From positions 46,706,753 through 46,770,752 of the forward strand of contig OY754469.1 of NCBI GenBank assembly GCA_963575645.1: a stretch of DNA of 64,000 nt, in the 5' to 3' direction. The translations under genes were made by a program, and so were the position numbers. The notes beneath the pieces were generated by a model. That model saw only the letters and a program-made list of their open reading frames with translations. It ran no database searches and was not told where the DNA came from. Below are positions 25,300 to 36,898 of the stretch, in pieces; position 1 is the first letter of the stretch, and every line of letters begins with the position of its first letter. The stretch is from Xanthostigma xanthostigma. Lineage: Eukaryota; Arthropoda; Insecta; Raphidioptera; Raphidiidae.

Positions 25300-26231
25300 T
25301 CTCATGAGTACTTTTTCTCATGGAGGATAGAAAAGTTTAGTAATCACTGACCTGAATACTATACGGATTACGGAACTAGTTTATCTGCGTGCAAACCCGG
25401 CTCTATCAATTTCGATTCAATGACGTGTAATATGAGTTTTGATTCTATAGTAATATGGCGTCTACACATGCTATTAATATACGAAAGTTTACTTCAATAC
25501 TAACGCATCGATGTGTGTGTAATACTGTATCATAGCGTATAGTAATGGGATCAATACTCTCATTAATTAGTAAGTTTGCTAACGGATTTGTGGGGGCAGT
25601 GGCACAAGACAAAGGCTCGCACGACACGCAAGCCTGCCGCCGAAAGAGAGACTCCGTTCACTCAATCCGTTCTTGATCGAAACAGCGAACTTAAACTCAC
25701 TGACGTACGAAGTCCAGAAGCCCTTCTTGCAGTTCAATATTCGCGCCTACATTGACCTCAGTTGTTTAGCGTCTATTATATTGGCGCCTCCACAGATTAA
25801 CAGCTCCTGCGCAAACTCTCATACAAACAAACAAAAATTGACTCTCGAGCGTCCGCATTTGTTGACGATTTTATTTATTTATTTATAGGAAATGATTATG
25901 TGGAATTTGTTACCATTACTAAAGATAATGCTACGTATACACACAGTAAGTACTGCGCATGCGCGAGAGTGCGCATGAATTGTGCCAGAGTAGACACTTT
26001 TCTCTCAACTGCCGTCTGAAGCCGAAGAAAGGGAAGCGTTTCGCTTTTCGTCTGATCCAGGCCAATTTAACTCCCTAGCGAAACGATTCCCCCACTCTTT
26101 CCTTTTAAACTGTCGGTTGAAGTCGGAGAAGGGATTATTGGCTAAAATTTAAAAATATTATTAATCGTCCGTCATTCACGGACGGTTTTAGAACGTGTGC
26201 AACGTAAAGTTGTTCATTAAAAAAACCCCTT
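25300..26231. other. Spacer with an internal duplication
   Basis: At about 26010-26140, AACTGCCGTCTGAAGCCGAA and AACTGTCGGTTGAAGTCGGA are diverged direct repeats around GGAAGCGTTTCGC/GCGAAACGATTCC, a dyad. No gene recognised. Confidence 0.45.
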
Positions 26232-26466
26232 TGCACTCCGGGAGTGCCGGCAGAAGTGAAAACTTTAATATTAACGTCTTACGAATTTTCGATCAAAATG
26301 GTTTTTTATCATAGATTGCATTTTTATGTACGATATTTCAACGTTGTATAAATAAAAGTTTTCGTCTTACGCATTTTCGATCAGGACACGTGACCCTGAC
26401 GCGAGTTTAACGTTTTTTACCCATTACAAAAAAAGTGTACAATGCCGCTAAAGAAGTTTTCACTTC
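26232..26466. repeat. TIR repeat GAAGTGAAAAC, copy 2
   Basis: Reverse-oriented relative of 2546-2836. The outer palindrome GCACTCCGGGAGTGCCGGC comes first, then GAAGTGAAAACTTT at the left end and AAGTTTTCACTTC at the right. Internal CTTACG.ATTTTCGATCA occurs twice. Confidence 0.65.
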
Positions 26467-26528
26467 AAAAATGTTACACTGCGATGTTAAAGAGATACAG
26501 TATACAAAAACTAACTAATCTATAGCCG

Positions 26529-26600
26529 GGTTCCATGGTGTAATGGTTAGCACTCTGGGCTTTGAATTCGGCGATCCCAGTTCAAATCCCGGTGGCATCT
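26529..26600 (+). pseudogene. tRNA-Gln(TTG)-like pseudogene or SINE head
   Basis: The sequence follows the tRNA-Gln pattern closely: GGTTCCATGGTGTAATGG at the 5' side, anticodon loop CTTTGAA with TTG at positions 34-36, and a TTCAAAT T loop. The acceptor 3' strand TGGCATC no longer pairs fully with GGTTCCA, and the T stem CCCAG/CCCGG has two mismatches, so it is probably not functional. A T run follows at 26604, but this is weak evidence for an intact Pol III terminator. Confidence 0.75.
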
Positions 26601-27019
26601 AGTTTTTCATTTTTCCTCTTTACTTTCAAATTCCAATTTAAAAAGTATAAGTTATTTGTACTTTGAAATGAGAATTCACATACTGTCGACAGGAATAATT
26701 GAAAATGAGATAAAACCGCAAAAAACAAAACTTCAGAATAATGGGATTCAAATCCTTCTAAATCGTGAATATTTGAAGCACACGTGAATTTAAATATATC
26801 GTATGTACATATATATAGATATATACTACGTGAAGAGACTAGATTTGAGAAGGTATTCTGTTGAAAAAAAGAACGTAAGAAAGAAAAAGTAGTAGACGGT
26901 GCGTACTGAACACATTGATGGAATACTGTAGGTATAGATTGCCTAAGCAAGGATACGTTTTGTCCCTTACGGATTGTAGGTTTGAAGTCGCTTACCGAAT
27001 ACAGTACGTTTCAAATTAA

Positions 27020-27946
27020 TGTAACAAAACTGTCCTTCGATGGTGGTTAAAGTATTTATTTACAAGTATGATTAATGAACCAATAAAACGAACTAAAAAG
27101 CACTTTTCTATAATAATGTAAAAATGAAATAATTATAAAATAAATAACGAAAAACAACTGAACTCTATAAAACACTAAACTACTATGTACACAATATAAT
27201 ATTTATATCTCATAGATGTCTATTTATCTTGTAACGGTTATTTATGATTTATGTCGGTCGAGCACTGTTCATTATTACTGACACTGACTGACTGCTTTCC
27301 ACGCTAGCGCTGTTTATATAAGTTTTTCAGCCGCTTTCTGGAACATTCCACGACATTCTACAAGCTTCGGCATGCTCTATGCAGTTCCAAAGACAATGAG
27401 TGTAATTATTACTGACACTGACTGACTGCTTTCCACGCTAGCGCTGTTTATATAAGTTTTTCAGCCGCATTCTGGAACATTCCACGACATTCTACAAGCT
27501 TCGGCGTGCTCTATGCAGTTCCAAAGACAATGAGTGTAATTATTACTGACACTGACTGACTGCTTTCCACGCTAGCGCTGTTTATATATGTTTTTCAGCC
27601 GCATTCTGGAACATTCCACGACATTCTACAAGCTTCGGCATGCTTCTATGCGATTTCAAAGACAATGAGTGTAATTATTACTGACACTGACTGACTGCTT
27701 TCCACGCTAGCGTTGTTTATATAAGTTTTTCAGCCGCATTCTGGAACATTCCACGACATTCTACAAGCTTCGGCATGCTTCTATGCAGTTCCAAAGACAA
27801 TGAGTGTAATTATTACTGACACTGACTGACTGCTTTCCACGCTAGCGCTGTTTATATAAGTTTTTCAGCCGCATTCTGGAACATTCCACGACATTCTACA
27901 AGCTTCGGCATGCTTCTATGCGGTTCCAAAGACAATGAGTGTAACA
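27020..27946 (-). other. Possible solo LTR containing the promoter array
   Basis: On the minus strand the segment begins TGTTACACTCATTG and ends TTTTGTTACA. It carries enhancer/TATA units at one end and an AATAAA (in TGTAAATAAATAC) about 40 bases before the other end. That is the order of a U3-R-U5 LTR with tandem U3 repeats. I could not find a matching target duplication, a primer-binding site or a polypurine tract, so this stays a hypothesis. Confidence 0.3.
27271..27943 (-). promoter_or_regulatory. Tandem heat-shock-type promoter array (5 units of 134-135 bp)
   Basis: Units start at 27271, 27405, 27539, 27674 and 27809 and are over 95 % alike by eye. Each unit holds TTCTGGAACATTC, a perfect three-box heat-shock element, continued in 10-bp phase by further TTC boxes (unit 1: TTC at 27336, 27346, 27356, 27366). 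Read on the minus strand this is followed by TATATAAA (27320 downward in unit 1) and then, 31 bases on, by TCAGT initiator-like words (27291-27287 and 27287-27283). The order element-TATA-initiator and the spacing fit an insect hsp-type core promoter firing leftward. No heat-shock protein frame follows. Unit 3 has TATATATG instead of TATATAAG on the plus strand, the only visible TATA change. Confidence 0.7.
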
Positions 27947-28550
27947 ATACGCGCATTGTTGTCTATCCAATGCAGTATTGTTGTCTACGCGGCACTGCCG
28001 CCGCCTTCAGTGACGTCTCGTTACATTAATGTTACCGTAAATAGGCGAAACTCAATGGTGATTACAGATAAAGGAGCCGACCTGTATCTACACGTACAGA
28101 GGTGGATGTGGAGCAGTAGTGGCATAGACAGATTCCCTCGGGACCGGAAAGAATTCCTATATATTTCTCCAGAAAGAGACAAGATCAGAGTTCTCTCTTC
28201 GCGAGAGCACAGAGAGAAATGTAGTCAAGTTTGACTTTCGCATATACCCATTCAACAGACGGATGGCGACATATCCAACGAGTCACACGAACACACACAC
28301 ACACATTCGTGAAAAGTACAAGTACAGATGCTATAGTAGTTGTCGTCGTCGAAGACTGAGGAAGGACCGCCTCAAACCTTCTTACTTCCGCTCCATCCGG
28401 TTTTCAATCAGTACTGGAATCAATATGAGTCGAGCGGAAGACAGGAGTCAACGAATACATATACAGCCGAGGGCAGCTCTATACTCTACTTCGTCACCGA
28501 ACACTTTTGTTGATCACTTTTGTGCCGTGGAAGCGCTGCACTGGTCTTAA
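27947..28550 (+). other. Higher-GC stretch with two unsupported frames
   Basis: Frames of 99 codons (27935-28234) and 95 codons (28263-28550) lie in the least AT-rich part of the window. The second begins in an ACAC microsatellite. Neither has a recognised domain. The stretch is unlike the surrounding repeats and could be the flank or an exon of a host gene, but splice sites and homology are not evident. Confidence 0.3.
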
Positions 28551-29153
28551 TCTATACTAATATATAAAGCTGAAGAGTTTGTTTGTTTGTTTGAACGCGC
28601 TAATCTCAGGAACTACTGGTTCAAATTGAAAAATTTTTTTTTTGTTGGATAGCCCATTAATCGAGGAAGGCTATAGGCTATCTAATATCACGCTACGATC
28701 ATTAGGAGCGGAGCTTTAATGAAAAATGTTGCAAAATGTATCTCAAAAATAAGCTTCTATTCAGGTGAAATGCATTAACTAAATATACTCATATTAGCAC
28801 TATGCGTAAACAACGTCGCCTGGCTCAATCGATAGAGCACGTGACTGTCAATATCAGGGTCGTGGGTTTGAGCCCCACGTTGGGCGAATATATTTTTATT
28901 TTTTATTTTCTACATTGCTTTCTTCTAAGGCTTACATTTCATTTTATTTTAATTAATTAAAAATAAAATTATTTGTTAAAAAAAGTATAAATACTGCTTT
29001 TTATCGATAAAAACTTTTGAACGGTAACTCCGATCATCATGAAATTTGGACACAACATCCATCTCGGTAAACTAAGACGAATGTGTGTACTCATGTTCCT
29101 CCTTTCCCCATTCGTTCTTTTACACCCGGGTGAAACCGGAAGGGACTGCTAGT
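28551..29153 (+). mobile_element. Non-autonomous Helitron, copy C, with tRNA-like passenger
   Basis: Starts TCTATACTAATATATAAAGC and ends CCCGGGTGAAACCGGAAGGG, then ACTGCTAGT. It shares both halves with copies A and B, but ~250 bp in the middle (about 28750-29005) contains a tRNA-derived sequence. The same insert at the same place occurs in copy D (57956-58528), so it was fixed in an ancestral element before these copies spread. Confidence 0.85.
28814..28886 (+). pseudogene. tRNA-Lys-derived sequence inside a Helitron (copy C)
   Basis: Exactly 73 bases. The D arm (GCTCAATCGATAGAGC), the TTTGAGC T loop with stem GTGGG/CCCAC, and the tail GTTGGGCG match the tRNA-Lys(CTT) layout. The anticodon loop is CTGTCAA, placing GTC (28847-28849) where Lys has CTT. 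Several acceptor pairs are broken and the anticodon stem is imperfect, so a functional tRNA is unlikely. The T-arm B-box could still recruit TFIIIC. Confidence 0.7.
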
Positions 29154-29644
29154 CAAAATATAAGTATGGCCAGCGCTGAGTTGCATAAAGTATTGTCAAA
29201 TAGTTTGATCGGACAATGACCTTAGATGGTGATCGTATATAGTTACAGTTTTCGTACATTCAAGAGCAGTCTAATTGTATCAGAATGCGTAGAAAAATAA
29301 GTTGTCAAAGTGGAAAATATAATTAAAATTAGGTTTTGTCCTAAAAAAGAGTATCAAACCAAAAAAAGCGCTTAATTTTGATATTAAACCGCGCTGGAAT
29401 CATGATACATTTCCCATTTAAATAACATAGGGTTTTTTCATTTATTTTTTTTCCTCCGAAATAAATGAATGGACAACAATGAGCAATAGATATTTTTGTA
29501 GAGAATTGAACGCTCTACAAAAAAGGTCTCTTATAATTTTTCGATAAATTCACTCCGTCAAAAGTTATTCAAGGTTAAAGTTAAAATTTAAAAAAAAATA
29601 AATAAATTTAAAATAATTTTTTTGATCACGTTTTTGAAATGTGT
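29154..29644. other. Spacer
   Basis: AT-rich; no gene or repeat recognised. Confidence 0.5.
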
Positions 29645-29883
29645 CACTCATAAAAATCCCTTTAATACTCCACTAATTTTTGCAATTTTTTCGAAGTAGT
29701 GGAACAATATGAAAAAAAAAATTTCTTTCTATAGCTTTGCGTTTAAACAAACGTTTACTTTTTGTTTAAAAACAAATAGCAAAGTTATAAAAAAAATTAT
29801 AGTTTTTATATTTTTCTTTTTCATATTGTTCCACCACTTCTAAAAAATTGAAAAATAGAGGAGTATAAAAGGAATTTTCTGAC
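29645..29883. repeat. Foldback repeat
   Basis: The left arm (29645-29720, with AGTAGTGGAACAATATGAAA) and the right arm (29815-29883, with TTTCATATTGTTCCACCACT) are inverted copies. Short poly-A/T tracts and an AAACAAACG...TTTGTTT dyad lie between. Confidence 0.7.
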
Positions 29884-31676
29884 AAAATTATTCATCCATA
29901 CAAAGAATTTTATATATTGGTATAGATTGGCTTTTGATTGAATATACGATTCTTCATTTGCACCTAATAATGCCGAATGCGATATATTTTATAAGATGTT
30001 CAATCAAATACACGTGTAAAAGATTCAGCACACAAAAACAAGGACGCACACTTAAATTGTACATTAGTTCTATGTCACGTTTATATTGTCAATAGCGTTC
30101 GGACAAAAATAAAAGTTCTGAAGGGACAGAAAGGATTCGATAGTAGATATCGTGTATATATACCTACAGGACACAATAATAGTAGAAAGTAAAGAATGCA
30201 TTGTATTCTATCTTATATGTCTGTATAAAAATAGACAGTTTGATATTAATGAATTATTATCGACAATTTAAAGATCTAAGATGTCTTTTCATAGCAATTA
30301 TATCCAGAATGTGTCGTATAGTATCCAGAATATTTTATTTATTTTCGAGGTGTCTTTGGTGGCGAGTATTTCATTTCTGACTTCTGGGGTACAGTGGGAC
30401 ATAGATCAAAGCTGATGACTTTCAAGTCCCAGAAAAGCCTAAATATTATTCTCACTTAAAAAGATATATATGTTTAAAATTGATTATATATATTTTTTTA
30501 AACAAAAAACAGTGAGCAGCAACTAAGGCTATTTTCGGGACAACTTCTAGATTCGTATTCTTTTAATTTTTGTAAAACTGATTTCCTATACACGTCTGAA
30601 ATTACAGTTAATGTGAAAATATTTAAATTACTCATTACTACAGCGACACTTTGATCGATTTCGCGTTAACCAACTTAATTTAATTTTACATTATAAGCTT
30701 GTACTTTTATTTATATTAAGAATTTTTATTCATGTATATAGAAAGTAGGTAATTTACATGCTATTAATATAGGACCTTAAGAAAATTTTAATTTGATTTT
30801 AAAATGTTTCTGATTTGACAAGAACTTGTCAAAATATTATTTAAAGTTATCCAATTGCATCAATATAGTGTTGCTCACGTCTCTCTGTGTGAGGCAAACG
30901 TACAGTGGGTTACAAAATATAGCTGTGACATACATTGTTCAGTTGGTGCAGTAATACCGAGGTAACTGTAAAGATAGAAAATAAATGAACTGTGTAAATA
31001 AATGCTAGTGCAATGTGTGGTTAATAAACCATTGATTGAAATTATATAAATCTGGTTTCACATAAATAACTTTTTGTAAATAATCGTGTGTATATAGTTA
31101 ATAGATAAGTGTGAATAAAACTTTGGTGTGTTCCTGTATTATTCCATAATTAGTGACTTTATATTCTTCGTTACTTATTATTTTATTTAATTAGTCAGAA
31201 TTTGTTGTTTTGTTTCTGTTACGTTAAAGAAGTACTTTTCGTTTGAGTGTTTAACTGTTTTGTTAAACGTTTGTTATTATAAATAAATAGTTTCCATCAC
31301 GAACTAGAACAGTTTTGTTACACTGGTAGTGTTACAATATGTATTGTAAAAGCTAAAGTTTGTGACGTTAAAGAAACACAAAAGCATCGATTTGGTTCTG
31401 AAACGCTGGTCATTAATAATTTGCTTAAAAAAATACTTCGAGATTTTTTCTAATAGGTAATAATCCCGAGATCAGTTTAAATGCATTGTCTTTCAAGGAT
31501 ATTTACCGTGTTTATACTAATTATGCGCTAAACTGTACTGTTTTTCTGAGAAATAAATGGGCAGATACGGAAGTATAGCGTAAATAAACAAATTTCGATT
31601 TTGGGATTTAATTTTAGTGACAATTAGAAAATAAAAAAAATCCAAATAGATCATATTGTTATGAGAAATACAAATA
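29884..31676. other. Gene-poor spacer
   Basis: No frame above 70 codons and no element ends recognised. Confidence 0.5.
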
Positions 31677-31879
31677 CAGTAGAGTCTCACTAATTCAGTA
31701 CGTCCAATAATCCGGCACCCTCCGGTCACGCCTGCCTTACCCCTCCCTACTGTTAATTTTTTATGAAATGCTTTATTTTATTTACATAATAATTTTTCTA
31801 TACTATCAAATAATCCGAACATTCCAATAATCCGGCATCTTCTAGTTTTTAATAGTGCCGGATTAGTGTGACTCTACTG
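31677..31879. mobile_element. pogo/Tigger-type MITE (203 bp)
   Basis: The ends CAGTAGAGTCTCACTAATTC and AGTGTGACTCTACTG are flanked by TA (31675-31676 and 31880-31881). CCAATAATCCGGCA occurs twice inside. The CAGTAGAGTC terminus and TA duplication are typical of pogo/Tigger elements. No coding frame. Confidence 0.85.
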
Positions 31880-31881
31880 TA

Positions 31882-33544
31882 TATATTTTTTAATAATTTT
31901 GAAGTGCATGGTTTAAAAGATATTCAAGAAAATATACTCAGGTAACACGTTTCTAGAATGGAGCCTAAAAAGAAAGGTTGTTTTTAGTCGCAGTCTACTG
32001 TATTTGGTGGTTCGTTTTCACTTTTTACGATAAGCAGAAAAGAAGAGTGTCGTCTTTCTTTAACACTGTAATTCTACTTTGCGTGTGTTAACGTCGTTCA
32101 TTGCAGATAACCGGCGCGACGCGTGGAGTTGATATTAAGAAAGTGGCGCAAACATGGTCGCCTTTAATGGACAAGGGAACGGGGGACGGGCGGGTATATT
32201 TTAGCGCACATACAGTAACAATCGTACAATTACGGTGACAGTTGGAAGTCATTACTCTATCTGCAGGACGCTTCAGGTTGTTTACTCGACACACATGTAT
32301 ACATTTCACACATCCACGTGACGTGTGTGTATGTATTCGTGTGAGGAAACTGGGACACATCAAGAAAAGTAATGTTCAATTGTGCGAAATTCCGCGCCAT
32401 ATCTCACACATCTCTATAACGGTTACGACTTACTGTATATATAAGGGTTGATTATTCTTACAGTTGGTCTACTTTTTATGCATTTAAAAAGTGAAAGTTA
32501 TATAGAATAGATAGCTATAGTTTCCTTTAATTGTTAAGAAACCACAATGCTATTATTGGCTGTGTGCACGAAGCCTACTAGCGCCGCTAGTGGGTAATAG
32601 AGAATTATTTAACTCATTTTTTATGGAAATCGATGTTCCTATGGTGATAAGTCAAAAAGTTGATGTGTCTAAAAAAATGTAAATAAGAAAAACTGCTGTT
32701 AATTTTATATACAATAAAATTCAGATTGTAAACTATAATATAAATAGCATAACATAAAAGGTACGTGAGAATTATTTATTTATCAATTATGACGTGCAAT
32801 ATATAAATAATTAATTAATTTGCTTACAGTGACAGCGCAACGTAAAATTATGGCGCCAATGATCTTTATTTTACATAAATCGCCATCACAACACAACACA
32901 ACAAGCAATTCCAGATCGCCTAGTTTTGCTCATGTTTTCTTTGTAATTAAAAAACTTCATAAAATTATAACTATTTTCACTTTTAATAAACATTGCTCTC
33001 TGTGATTTGAGTTTAAAGTTTCCACTTGTCACCACAAACGCTCGCATCGATTTTGTAACTCCGCCTCCTTGCACATAGCCCATACTGCCATTTTAGTATC
33101 AGTAAAAGTCTTCAAGATTTAATATTTAGGACGTTTAAAACTATAAGTACCAAACAGTGTATAGAGGTGGCACTAAGGAGCTGTGGCATCATTCAGAATC
33201 TTCTTGTCGAGATTTTTGTGTCATTTCGCTTGAAGCAAACAAGATTTGTTGAAAGATAGAAAGACGAAAGTGTTGCAGAGCGAAAGAAGAAGAGATCGGT
33301 TTGTACGCGGGTGGAAAATGCAATTTGCCGTGGCGCTGGCGACGCAAAGCGATATACTCACACTAGAGTGCCTCACTATTACGAATATCCATTTCAATTT
33401 TCATTGGCAATGCAACGGAAAGAAAATGCTTTATCTGCAGTACAATAAGTAATGCGGAACAAAATCAACGGGACTCTAAAAATGTCAGTTGTTTACATCC
33501 CGTCAAATCGTTCGTGCAAATAACCATATTTGCGTTCACAAATA
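31882..33544. other. Spacer
   Basis: Short frames only. 32090-32200 is CpG-richer. ACACAC/GTGTGT-rich words lie near 32290-32340. No gene supported. Confidence 0.45.
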
Positions 33545-34115
33545 GTATATTACACGACAAGGGCTAAAATTGTGATATTCTTGCCCTGCGCGCCTAGATG
33601 CCTGAGGCGCGAAGGGCAAAGTATCACACTTTCGACCTCGGTCGTAAGTACGCTTATTAAATGCATTAATTACTTGTTAATTACATAAAAACAAGTTAAG
33701 TATAATTTAGTGTAATAAGGTTGTAACTAAAAATAAAGTTAAGTATAGAATTACAACTGAGTTACTTCATTTTTCGGTCCTTCGAGTGGGTAACATTTAC
33801 CAAACAATTTACAAATATCTAACATTTTTTGGTCCTTCGAGCCGGATACATTCCAAGCGAGCTTTGAGGTTATACCTAAAAAAACGAACGACATCTGTTC
33901 GCGACTATTAGCTAAAATGTAATAGGGTTGCTATGGAAACGACATCTAAACAACAGCTGATAGGCTATTTTTTTTTTCACTGCCGCCTGAACGTACGCAC
34001 TTCCCGTATTGGTGCGTGTAATCTCACCAAGGAGTAAATGTTAGACTTTCTGCCTTACAATTGATGCCGAAAGTATGCACTATCGATAGAGGTATGAAGA
34101 AAATGGATTTTACAT
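33545..34115 (+). repeat. Dispersed repeat R2, diverged copy
   Basis: Shares ACAAGGGC..AAA, GGTCGTAAGTACGCTTATTA, CTATTAGCTAAAATGTAATA, GGTTGCTATGGAAACGACAT and GATGCCGAAAGTATG with copies at 40389-40830 and 55505-56236. It starts with a foldback around TGCCCTGCGCGCC...GAGGCGCGAAGGGCA. About 150 bp specific to this copy contains GGTCCTTCGAG twice (33777 and 33831). Confidence 0.65.
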
Positions 34116-35182
34116 TCTTAAAACTTTACTTACATTATAGCTGACGGTGTAATCGGTTGAGCAATATAATTTGAAAGTGCTTACCTGTAACAGAAAATAT
34201 AAAAATTATAGAAAAAAACGACAAAAATTCATTACTTGCATTCTTTTAGCATTATATTCTTAAATTTAAAAGATTTTTTCAACGGAGCTTTATTCTTTCA
34301 AGTGTTAAGATGATACCATAATTTATTCAAAATTTTAAATTGTTATTTAGGTAATACTATAAAAAAAATTATTTTATATGTTGTACTCTTTCAACGTTAA
34401 ATTATATTATAAATAATAGAGATAGAGTCTCGGGGATGCGACTTTTTTATTGGAATTTTTCTCTTCTTTACGAACCTTTTTCCAGATTTTGGCTATCGCT
34501 ATTCGCTTATAGTTTTTGAGATATCAGCGAAACACTAAATGCCTTTTTTTTTCATCTTAATTTGTTTATAACTTTTGCAATTTCGAGTCGAAATCTTTGA
34601 ATCTGACCTTAAAACTAAAAAAATAGGTATTTCATTTTAGTTGACGGAAATTAGTCGATTTAGGCAAAAAGAAATCAACTTTGCAGCGTATTTATATCAT
34701 ATCATATAAAAACATTGCTTTAACGAAAAATCAATAATAGGTTTTTGTTACAAATTAATAAATATAAATTTCTAAAAGTTTTTCGAATTAATGTGTCTGT
34801 TATTATGTAATAATTTTGATCGCAAGTACTTACGGTAAAACTGAATGAAATATGAGAGTGATTCAAAAGACAATAAACGTATTTCAGCGTCTATTAAGCA
34901 TTCCTTAATGTCAACTGCACAGTAAAATATACTGCATATAATATTAAACCACCAAGAAAACAATAATCGTACATATACAATACATACTCTGTACGAATGT
35001 ATGCATTAAGATTGCGACTTGACATTTTATGTCTACATAATATGTATTATCGCGTGCTTTCAGACTGCAACGGTTTTTGCAACAATGCAACTTACTCAAT
35101 AATTGCCATTTATGATTCATCAAAATGATTGCCAAGTATTACGGTTTAAAATTTTCAAAAAACACAACAAAAAAATATGATG
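34116..35182. other. AT-rich spacer
   Basis: Chance 63-codon frames only; nothing recognised. Confidence 0.5.
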
Positions 35183-35184
35183 TA

Positions 35185-35587
35185 CACTGTTAAGTCTATA
35201 TAGCGACACTCAAAGGACTGTGCACTTTGTGGCGTTATTGAGAGTTGTCGTTAAACGGAGAGAAGAAATAATCCATTAATATTTTTTTACTATAATATGC
35301 ATTTACTTATAATATATATATATATTTACAACTGACCAACAAACATTCATACTATAACAAAAGACGAAACAAACAAAAGAACGAATTTCTTAGAATCTTC
35401 GGTACGCATGATGCCGACAACAAAGCAACAAAATAACAAACAAGTACTGTTTATGTCTTAATGATGAGTGATGACATATTGTTGTCGTTATTTAGAGTGT
35501 ATCATTTTATGAGCAACAAGGTAAACCAAGTAGAGTTAAGTAATTTTTAAGAAGTTAGAAGTTTGTCGTTAAATGGTGTTTACACTG
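35185..35587 (+). mobile_element. pogo-type MITE, copy b
   Basis: Body nearly identical to copy a without the H1 interruption. The right end GTTTACACTG is flanked by TA (35588-35589); the left end is mutated (CACTGTTAAGTC). This is the empty-site reference that shows the nested insertion in copy a. Confidence 0.8.
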
Positions 35588-35589
35588 TA

Positions 35590-36369
35590 TAGGTATATTA
35601 AAAATTATATAATAATATGTATAAGGAACGACAAATCTCCGTAAAAAAATATCGTTTTTATGACTGATTCAAAATAATCTTTTTTTAAAACGAAAATGTC
35701 TTGCAATACTGATCCATTTATAGTGAACATATTGTATATTGCATTTTGTGTGTCTTAGGCCTTTAGCTTTCGTGTAATCTTAGTATTTCTATAAATTATA
35801 CAAACGGACTACTAGATAGGAATTTACTGTCGCTTAATAAATGACAACGATTTAACTCTCTAGATAATATAATATGTACCGTGTCTTCGTTAAGACTTGG
35901 TTTTATGTTAATAATGAATTTAGTTTTATAGCAAAATGACCTGAATTTGGGCAATAAAAGTCTGAGGCTACCGACAGTTTAGTTGCGTCGCGTAGTCTCA
36001 AAAAATTTCGCTCGAGATGACGTGGCGGTACGTAGAGACGATTGATTGCATCAGCTGGCGTGAAGACTATTTCGGCAGCCGAATTGACAGAAACTTGCTT
36101 AGCCCATAATCTAAAATCGGAATTTACGGGAAGCTCACTATATAAACCGACGACTTATTGAAGACACTGTATTTATACTATGTAAATGCGTAGCAAGTGA
36201 AACCCATGACTAATACAAATCAACCCGTTCTGCACATTCTGGTTTTATGTATATTGGAACAATTTTGCAAAATGTAGGGTATTAGAAATTATCCTAGATA
36301 TAACTATTTGTAAGAGCAAAGTGATAAAATAGAGCATACTACCGCTATTGGTCTAGCGTTAATTCCTGA
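35590..36369. other. Spacer
   Basis: A CpG-richer patch near 35980-36090 has no motif; no gene recognised. Confidence 0.45.
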
Positions 36370-36792
36370 ATTATAATAATAATTAATAATGCGTTCAACG
36401 TCCGTTTCTCGACTTTATATCATAACAGACGCCATTACTATTTTCCATCTATCACGCTTCTCGTTATTTTCTACATTTTTAAACTTCCACTTAATTAATA
36501 GCAATAAGCGAATGAAGGAATTTTAAGACATTAGGATAAGGTAGGCAAATTTTGAGCGTAGGAGTTTGACAGGTAATCGGCCATATCCTTGAATAAAGAA
36601 CCATCTCGATATTTATCTGGAATTATTGAGGGAAACCATGGAAAACCTCAATAGTCGGTACAGGAATTACCGTTTCTCGAATAGAAGCAGCAGGAAAAAG
36701 TCCCCAGCCACATCTGCCCCCGCCGGGATTCGAATCTGGTACCTCCCGAATGCGGGTCTAGTGCTCTCACCACTACATTACGCCGCTCGGTG
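36370..36792 (-). mobile_element. tRNA-derived SINE, minus-strand copy
   Basis: Read on the minus strand, a tRNA-like head (36792-36715; A-box region GGCGTAATGTAGTGG, B-box GATTCGAATCC) is followed by a body with CGAGAAACGGTAATTCCTG, GAGGTTTTCCATGGTTTCCC and CGAGATGGTTC. It is homologous over about 430 bp to 50085-50515. The body words resemble a SINE domain I recall from other arthropods. It is transcribed by Pol III from its internal promoter if active, and needs LINE machinery in trans. Confidence 0.85.
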
Positions 36793-36898
36793 TAGTTCCT
36801 ATTGTTTTAATATCGTTAGAAAAATGGAAAACGTCTTATAGATCCTGGTGCATGGAGTAAGTAATAATGAAACATTGGGTTGTATTGTCACTAGATGG

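Noticed and set aside
26529..26600. Functional tRNA-Gln
   Set aside because: Acceptor and T-stem mismatches; treated as a pseudogene or SINE head.
26400..27270. An hsp70-like gene downstream of the heat-shock array
   Set aside because: No frame with any heat-shock protein motif on the minus strand; the 122-codon frame at 26582-26950 shows none.
27935..28550. Two frames of 95-99 codons
   Set aside because: Better composition than most, but no recognised domain and one starts in an ACAC repeat; kept only as an unassigned stretch.
28814..28886. Functional tRNA-Asp(GTC)
   Set aside because: Body and T arm match tRNA-Lys, the acceptor stem is broken, and both copies lie inside Helitrons.
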